From assembly GCF_017347585.1 (NCBI RefSeq), contig NZ_AP024480.1, positions 610,001 through 674,000 on the forward strand: DNA of 64,000 nucleotides, read 5' to 3'. Below, piece after piece: positions 59,585-64,000 of this stretch. This stretch comes from Caldicellulosiruptor diazotrophicus (GTDB lineage Bacteria > Bacillota > Thermoanaerobacteria > Caldicellulosiruptorales > Caldicellulosiruptoraceae). The translations under genes were made by a program, and so were the position numbers. The notes beneath the pieces are model-generated. The model was not told where the DNA came from, searched no databases, and saw only the letters and a list, made by a program, of their open reading frames with translations. Within the stretch, counting starts at the first letter, position 1. Each line of letters opens with the position of its first letter.

Positions 59585-60112
59585 ATGAATCTTAAAGAAA
59601 AATTCAGACATGTTTTGAATTTTCCCAAAGAGGGTATAGATTTTATTGATATAACAACAGTTTTACAGGACAAAGACGCTTTCAAATACGCTATAGACTC
59701 TCTAGTAGGTTTGGTCAAAGACCTTGACTTTGAACTCATTGTGGGACCTGAATCAAGAGGGTTTATATTTGGGGCGCCTGTTGCGTACGTGCTTAACAAA
59801 GGTCTTGTTCTTGTCAGAAAGAAAGGAAAGCTTCCATATAAAACAGTGTCTGTTGAATACGAGCTTGAGTATGGGAAAGATGTGCTTGAGATGCATATTG
59901 ATGCAATAAAACCTGGTCAGAAGGTTGTAATAATCGATGACCTTTTAGCAACAGGAGGTACAACACTTTCAAACATAAAGCTTGTTGAGAAACTTGGTGG
60001 TGAAGTTGTGGGTATTGCATACCTTGTTGAACTCACATACCTCAATGGGAGAGAGAATTTAAAAGGGTATGATGTCAGGTCTGTTGTCCAGTTTGAATCT
60101 TCTTTGATATAA
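59585..60112 (+). CDS. apt: Adenine phosphoribosyltransferase
   Basis: A 175-residue type I PRTase. FPKEGIDFIDITTVLQDK and GPESRGFIFGAPVAYVLNKG are APT features, and the PRPP loop is VVIIDDLLATGGTT. It salvages adenine to AMP. AGGAGG precedes; ATG 59585 is taken over TTG 59582. It neighbours rel, a conserved apt-rel order. Confidence 0.95.
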   Translation: MNLKEKFRHVLNFPKEGIDFIDITTVLQDKDAFKYAIDSLVGLVKDLDFELIVGPESRGFIFGAPVAYVLNKGLVLVRKKGKLPYKTVSVEYELEYGKDVLEMHIDAIKPGQKVVIIDDLLATGGTTLSNIKLVEKLGGEVVGIAYLVELTYLNGRENLKGYDVRSVVQFESSLI

Positions 60113-60141
60113 AAAAGTGGACCTAAAAGAGGTCCATCGAG

Positions 60142-62322
60142 GTGAAATTGGATTTGGGTGATAAGTTAAATGAGTTGATAGAAAGGGTAAAAAAGTACGC
60201 ATCAGAGGAAGATATTAATCTTATAAAAAAAGCATTTGAATTTGCACAAAAGCATCATGATGGACAGTCAAGAAACTCTGGCGAACCGTATATAGTACAT
60301 CCTCTTGAGGTTGCACTAATTTTAGCAGATTTAGAGCTTGACATTGCATCAATTGTTGCTGGACTGTTACATGATGTTGTGGAGGATACTTCTGCATCTT
60401 TAGAAGATGTAGAAAGTGAGTTTGGGAAAGAGGTAGCCGAGCTTGTAGATGGTGTTACAAAACTTGGTAAACTTGAATTTACAAGTAAACTTGAAAGACA
60501 AGCAGAAAACTATCGCAAGATGCTTATTGCAATGGCAAAGGATATAAGGGTCATCTTGATAAAACTTGCAGACAGACTTCACAATATGCGAACCTTAAAG
60601 TACCTTCCTCCTGAAAAACAGAGACAAAAAGCTCAGGAAACAATTGACATATATGCTCCGCTTGCCCACAGACTTGGAATTTCAAAAATAAAGTGGGAAC
60701 TGGAAGATTTGTCCTTGCGCTATCTTGACCCTGAAGGCTATTATGATCTTGTTGAAAAAATTGCAAAAAAGAGGGTAGAAAGAGAAGAGTATATAAAGAA
60801 AATTATTTCGCTTATCTCAGAAAAACTCAAAGAAGCAAATATTGAGGTTGGCCAGATAGACGGAAGACCAAAACATTTTTACAGCATCTATCGTAAAATG
60901 AAAGAGCAGGGAAAAACTTTAGAAGAGATTTATGACCTTTTTGCTATCAGGATCATTGTAAATTCAGTAAAAGATTGTTATGGTGTACTTGGAATTATCC
61001 ACACACTATTCAAGCCCATGCCGGGCAGGTTCAAAGACTACATTGCGATGCCAAAACCGAACATGTACCAGTCACTTCATACAACTGTGATAGGACCTGA
61101 AGGTGAACCATTTGAGGTGCAGATAAGAACGTTTGATATGCACAAGACTGCCGAGTATGGTATTGCTGCGCACTGGAAGTACAAAGAGGGAAGAATAAAA
61201 TCCACTGATGAGGATGAGAAGTTTGCTTGGCTCAGAGAACTTCTCGAGTGGCAGAAAGAGCTCAAAGACGCAAAAGAGTTTATGGAATCTTTGAAGATAA
61301 ATCTGTTTTCTGATGAAGTGTTTGTATTTACTCCGAAAGGTGATGTTATAAGCTTACCACAGGGTTCAACACCGATAGACTTTGCATATGCAATTCACAG
61401 TGAGATAGGCAACAAGATGGCAGGCGCAAAAGTAAACGGCAAGCTTGTTCCCATTGATTATGAGCTCAAAAATGGTGATATTGTCGAGATTATTACATCA
61501 CCAAACGTCCATGGTCCAAGCCAGGACTGGCTCAAGATTGTCAAGAGTCCTCAAGCAAAGAGCAAGATAAACGCATGGTTTAAAAAAGAAAAAAAAGAAG
61601 AAAATATTCAAAAAGGCAAAGACATATTGGAAAAGGAGCTCAAAAAGCTAAATCTACCTTTACAATTTGCTCTAAAAGAGGATGTGCTGCAGACAGTTTC
61701 GCAAAGATATGGCTACAGAACTCCTGAAGACATGTTTGCTGCACTTGGGTATGGTGGCATCACAGCTACTAAAATAGCACTGAGAATAAAAGATGAGATA
61801 AAGAAATATATCAAAGAAGATGAACAAAAAGAATTTCAGATCGAAAAGCCAAAACCTGCGAGGGCTTCATCGAGTAACGGAATACTTGTAAAAGGTGTTG
61901 AAAATGTTCTTGTTAGATTTGCAAAATGTTGTAACCCGGTACCTGGCGATGAGGTGATAGGATACATCACGAGGGGAAGAGGTGTTTCAATCCACAGGCG
62001 TGATTGTCCAAATGTTGAACAGTATTTAAAAGAGCCAGAGAGGATTGTTGAGGCTGAATGGAATGTGACAAAAGATGCAAAGTTTGACGCTACAATCAAC
62101 GTTCTTGCAAACGATAGGACAGGAATACTGATGGACATAACAAACTTGCTTGGTGAGAATAAGATTTCAGTGAAGGCTATACAGGGAAGGACCACGCGAG
62201 ACAGGATTGCCAATATCAATCTTACTGTTGAAATAAGTTCCACAGAGCAGCTCGAGAAGATTATAAGAAAGCTGAGAAAGATTGACAGTGTATTTGAGGT
62301 GCAGCGAGTAAAAGGAGGCTAA
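60142..62322 (+). CDS. relA: (p)ppGpp synthetase/hydrolase Rel (RSH family)
   Basis: A 726-residue bifunctional RSH. The N-terminal HD hydrolase has [20 protein letters not shown] and [11 protein letters not shown] intact. The synthetase has [24 protein letters not shown] and [11 protein letters not shown] follows ([20 protein letters not shown]), then a zinc-finger/CC region with [17 protein letters not shown] and HRRDCPN, and a C-terminal ACT domain. It makes and degrades alarmone on ribosomes. GTG 60142 has a weak ribosome site (CGAGG); its 3' end holds the dtd ribosome site. Confidence 0.95.
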   Translation: MKLDLGDKLNELIERVKKYASEEDINLIKKAFEFAQKHHDGQSRNSGEPYIVHPLEVALILADLELDIASIVAGLLHDVVEDTSASLEDVESEFGKEVAELVDGVTKLGKLEFTSKLERQAENYRKMLIAMAKDIRVILIKLADRLHNMRTLKYLPPEKQRQKAQETIDIYAPLAHRLGISKIKWELEDLSLRYLDPEGYYDLVEKIAKKRVEREEYIKKIISLISEKLKEANIEVGQIDGRPKHFYSIYRKMKEQGKTLEEIYDLFAIRIIVNSVKDCYGVLGIIHTLFKPMPGRFKDYIAMPKPNMYQSLHTTVIGPEGEPFEVQIRTFDMHKTAEYGIAAHWKYKEGRIKSTDEDEKFAWLRELLEWQKELKDAKEFMESLKINLFSDEVFVFTPKGDVISLPQGSTPIDFAYAIHSEIGNKMAGAKVNGKLVPIDYELKNGDIVEIITSPNVHGPSQDWLKIVKSPQAKSKINAWFKKEKKEENIQKGKDILEKELKKLNLPLQFALKEDVLQTVSQRYGYRTPEDMFAALGYGGITATKIALRIKDEIKKYIKEDEQKEFQIEKPKPARASSSNGILVKGVENVLVRFAKCCNPVPGDEVIGYITRGRGVSIHRRDCPNVEQYLKEPERIVEAEWNVTKDAKFDATINVLANDRTGILMDITNLLGENKISVKAIQGRTTRDRIANINLTVEISSTEQLEKIIRKLRKIDSVFEVQRVKGG

Positions 62323-62327
62323 AGAAT

Positions 62328-62777
62328 TTGAGAGCTGTTGTGCAAAGAGTTAAAGAAGCTTTTGTTGTAGTTGAAGGCAAAGAGGTTGGAAGAATCCAAA
62401 AAGGTCTTTGTTTGCTTGTTGGGATTGCTCAGGATGATACAGAGGAGGATGCTGATTATCTTTGTGAAAAGATTGTAAACCTTAGAATATTTGAGGATGA
62501 GAACTCAAAGTTCAATCTTTCTTTGATGGACGTGGGTGGTGAAGTTTTGGTTATCTCAAACTTTACAGTGATGGGCGATGCAAGGAAAGGAAGAAGGCCA
62601 AACTTTATGTTTGCAGCAGAAAAGGAAAAGGCAGAAAGGCTGTACAACTACTTAGTTGAAAGGCTTAAGGAGAAGGTTAAAAAGGTTGAGTGTGGAGTTT
62701 TTCAAGCGCACATGGAGGTAGCTATTTTAAATGACGGACCTGTAACAGTTTTGCTTGACAGCAAGAAGGTTTTCTGA
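62328..62777 (+). CDS. dtd: D-aminoacyl-tRNA deacylase
   Basis: A 149-residue [23 protein letters not shown] starts it, [20 protein letters not shown] matches the SQFTL-type motif, and [11 protein letters not shown] contains the GPVT cross-subunit motif. It removes D-amino acids, and glycine from tRNA-Ala, protecting translation. The start is TTG 62328 with AAAGGAGGC in the rel end. Confidence 0.94.
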   Translation: MRAVVQRVKEAFVVVEGKEVGRIQKGLCLLVGIAQDDTEEDADYLCEKIVNLRIFEDENSKFNLSLMDVGGEVLVISNFTVMGDARKGRRPNFMFAAEKEKAERLYNYLVERLKEKVKKVECGVFQAHMEVAILNDGPVTVLLDSKKVF

Positions 62778-62816
62778 GAAGGTTTTTTCTAGAAAGTAGA
62801 GGGGGTAAAGAACTTG

Positions 62817-63413
62817 ATGTTTTTAAAATGTATTGAAGTTGGGGATGTTGTAACAAATTGTTATGTGTTTGGGAAAAAAGAGGTTGTCATTATTGACCCG
62901 GGAGATGATGCAACAAAAATTGAGAGCATTATTGTTGAAAATGACCTTATTCCCAAAGCCATATTTTTGACGCACGGACATTTTGACCATTTTTTAGGTT
63001 GCTCTTATCTAAAACAGAGGTTTAAACTGCCAATTTATGCGCACAGTGCTGAAAAAGAGATATTGTCAAATCCAGCATACAACCTTTCGTATCTGATTGG
63101 TTCAGAAATAAAGATAAACTGTGATGGGTACTTTGAAGACGGAGATGTATTTGAATTTGCTGATTTTTCATTAAAAGTTTTACATACCCCTGGGCACACA
63201 CCTGGTTCGAGTTGTTTTTTGTATGATAACATCTTGTTTTCGGGCGACACGTTGTTTAAGGACTCTTTTGGCAGGTGTGACCTTCCGCTTGGAGATGAAA
63301 ATCAGATATTTGAGTCTATAAAGGGAAAACTTTTGGTGCTTCCTAGAATAACAAAAGTGTATCCAGGGCACGGTGTGCCAACTACCATTGGTGATGAGCT
63401 TAAAAACTTTTAA
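62817..63413 (+). CDS. MBL-fold metallo-hydrolase (glyoxalase II-like)
   Basis: A 198-residue metallo-beta-lactamase-fold protein. FLTHGHFDHFLGCSYL has the HxHxDH zinc motif, LHTPGHTPGSSCFLYD and ILFSGDTLFKDSFGRCDLP supply H and D ligands, and VYPGHGVPTTIG the last. Such YcbL/GloB2-like genes sit between dtd and hemZ in many Clostridia. Substrate unknown. ATG 62817 with AGAGGGGG upstream. Confidence 0.88.
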   Translation: MFLKCIEVGDVVTNCYVFGKKEVVIIDPGDDATKIESIIVENDLIPKAIFLTHGHFDHFLGCSYLKQRFKLPIYAHSAEKEILSNPAYNLSYLIGSEIKINCDGYFEDGDVFEFADFSLKVLHTPGHTPGSSCFLYDNILFSGDTLFKDSFGRCDLPLGDENQIFESIKGKLLVLPRITKVYPGHGVPTTIGDELKNF

Positions 63414-63427
63414 TAAATACATTGCTG

Positions 63428-63468
63428 ACTTATAGCACAAAATAATGCTATAAGTTTTTTATTTTTAT
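63428..63468 (+). terminator. Intrinsic terminator after the MBL-fold gene
   Basis: CTTATAGC (63429-63436) pairs with GCTATAAG (63447-63454), followed by TTTTTTATTTTTATTG. Confidence 0.85.
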
Positions 63469-63521
63469 TGTGCGAATATTGTGCGAAAAATCATTTTTTA
63501 CAAAAAGGGGTAGAGCACAAT

Positions 63522-64000
63522 TTGAAAATAACATATTTTTCTAACAGCCAAAGGTTTTTGTATGATTTTCAGCATATAATAAGGGCATTTTATCCCGGTG
63601 CGCAGGTAAAGTTTGGTCATGGCGGAGACATTCATTTTGAGGCGTATTTTGAAGAAATGAAAGTATTTTTAAAACTCCAAACGCAGGATAAAACCATTCA
63701 AAAAGATTTTGTGTTAGTTAGTGATGAGCACGAGTCAAAAAGGATATTTGGTAAAAACCTTTATGATCTTTTAAAGCAAGAAACAAAAAAAGAGCTTCCC
63801 TGGGGGATTTTAACAGGAATAAGACCTACGAAGATTGTGTACCCTCTGTTGGATCAGAGTCTGAAAGAGGAAGAAATATACAAGTTCATGCAAGAAGAAT
63901 ATTATATTTCTGATAAGAAATCAAAACTTCTTTTAAAGGTTGCAAAGAATGAGATGAGCATTTTAAGTAAACTTGAGCCTTCTTCGGCTTGTTTGTACAT
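63522..64000 (+). CDS. hemZ: Coproporphyrinogen dehydrogenase HemZ, N-terminal part (partial)
   Basis: An open frame from TTG 63522 to the window end (159 codons). LPWGILTGIRPTKIVYPLLD is the HemZ-type signature preceding the radical-SAM domain, and FQHIIRAFYPGAQVKFGHGG the N-terminal domain. HemZ is an oxygen-independent coproporphyrinogen oxidase-like radical SAM protein; many members in anaerobes have no proven haem role. AAGGGGTAGAG precedes the TTG. The rel-dtd-MBL-hemZ order is conserved. The Cys cluster lies beyond the window. Confidence 0.85.
   Translation, partial: MKITYFSNSQRFLYDFQHIIRAFYPGAQVKFGHGGDIHFEAYFEEMKVFLKLQTQDKTIQKDFVLVSDEHESKRIFGKNLYDLLKQETKKELPWGILTGIRPTKIVYPLLDQSLKEEEIYKFMQEEYYISDKKSKLLLKVAKNEMSILSKLEPSSACLY

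Overview
The window is a low-GC, AT-rich Firmicute (Clostridia-type) chromosome. Gene content and protein style point to Caldicellulosiruptor or a close thermophilic relative; this is inferred from families and gene order, not from any search. Supporting signs are the sigH-yacP-rlmB-thyX-mrnC neighbourhood, sporulation and germination genes (gerA-B-C with a sigma-G-like promoter, spoIIR, CotF-like proteins), the rel-dtd-MBL-hemZ order, and several LplB/YtcP-type carbohydrate ABC transporters. Promoters are mostly sigma-A-like and often carry an extended TGn -10. Intrinsic terminators close most operons.

Layout. 1-3.9 kb: tail of an AraC-type regulator, then a complete sugar ABC importer without ATPase (two permeases and a binding protein). 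4-8.5 kb: MgtC-like protein, an Orn/Lys/Arg decarboxylase, mrnC, an ArsB/NhaD-type carrier and fabZ. 8.5-10.5 kb (minus): dnaD-like and dnaI/dnaC-like helicase-loading genes. 10.6-13.4 kb: thyX-rlmB-yacP-sigH with overlapping ends. 13.5-19 kb: a phosphohexomutase, ddl, murI, a DUF1934 protein and argS. 19.2-22.3 kb: a PaaK-like adenylating enzyme and an FMN-dependent glutamate-synthase-like enzyme. 22.5-32 kb: membrane-bound AraC-type sensor-regulator, a second ABC importer with two binding proteins, tRNA-Trp, and a GH4 LplD-like alpha-galacturonidase. Together these look like a pectin/oligouronide uptake and degradation locus.

32.4-40.4 kb is an accessory island. A 45-nt copy of the 3' half of tRNA-Arg(ACG) at 33065-33109 and the intact tRNA-Arg at 40288-40364 bracket about 7.2 kb, as expected for an element integrated at the anticodon loop. 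Each tRNA copy is preceded by a Uma2-family gene, so the flanking repeat extends for about 0.67 kb. Inside are two outward-facing hicAB modules (one with a frameshifted hicB), a palindrome-rich 1.3-kb non-coding stretch, a sigma-like factor with a long C-terminal extension, a 78-codon gene split by a decayed DDE insertion sequence, and a phage-like switch: an XRE repressor divergent from a small HTH gene, with five ATGTTTCAT-like boxes over the promoters. No integrase gene is visible.

40.4-54.4 kb: tRNA-Leu, a membrane protein, a FmdB-like zinc ribbon, ferritin, a pantothenate operon (DUF2520 protein-panB-panC-panD) behind a structured RNA leader that ends in a terminator, an L,D-transpeptidase, two CotF-like coat proteins, a GNAT enzyme, tRNA-Asn and tRNA-Met(CAU), small regulators, and a minus-strand ACT-hom-thrB-lysC operon. 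54.4-64 kb: gerABC, spoIIR, apt, rel, dtd, an MBL-fold hydrolase and the start of hemZ, which runs off the window.
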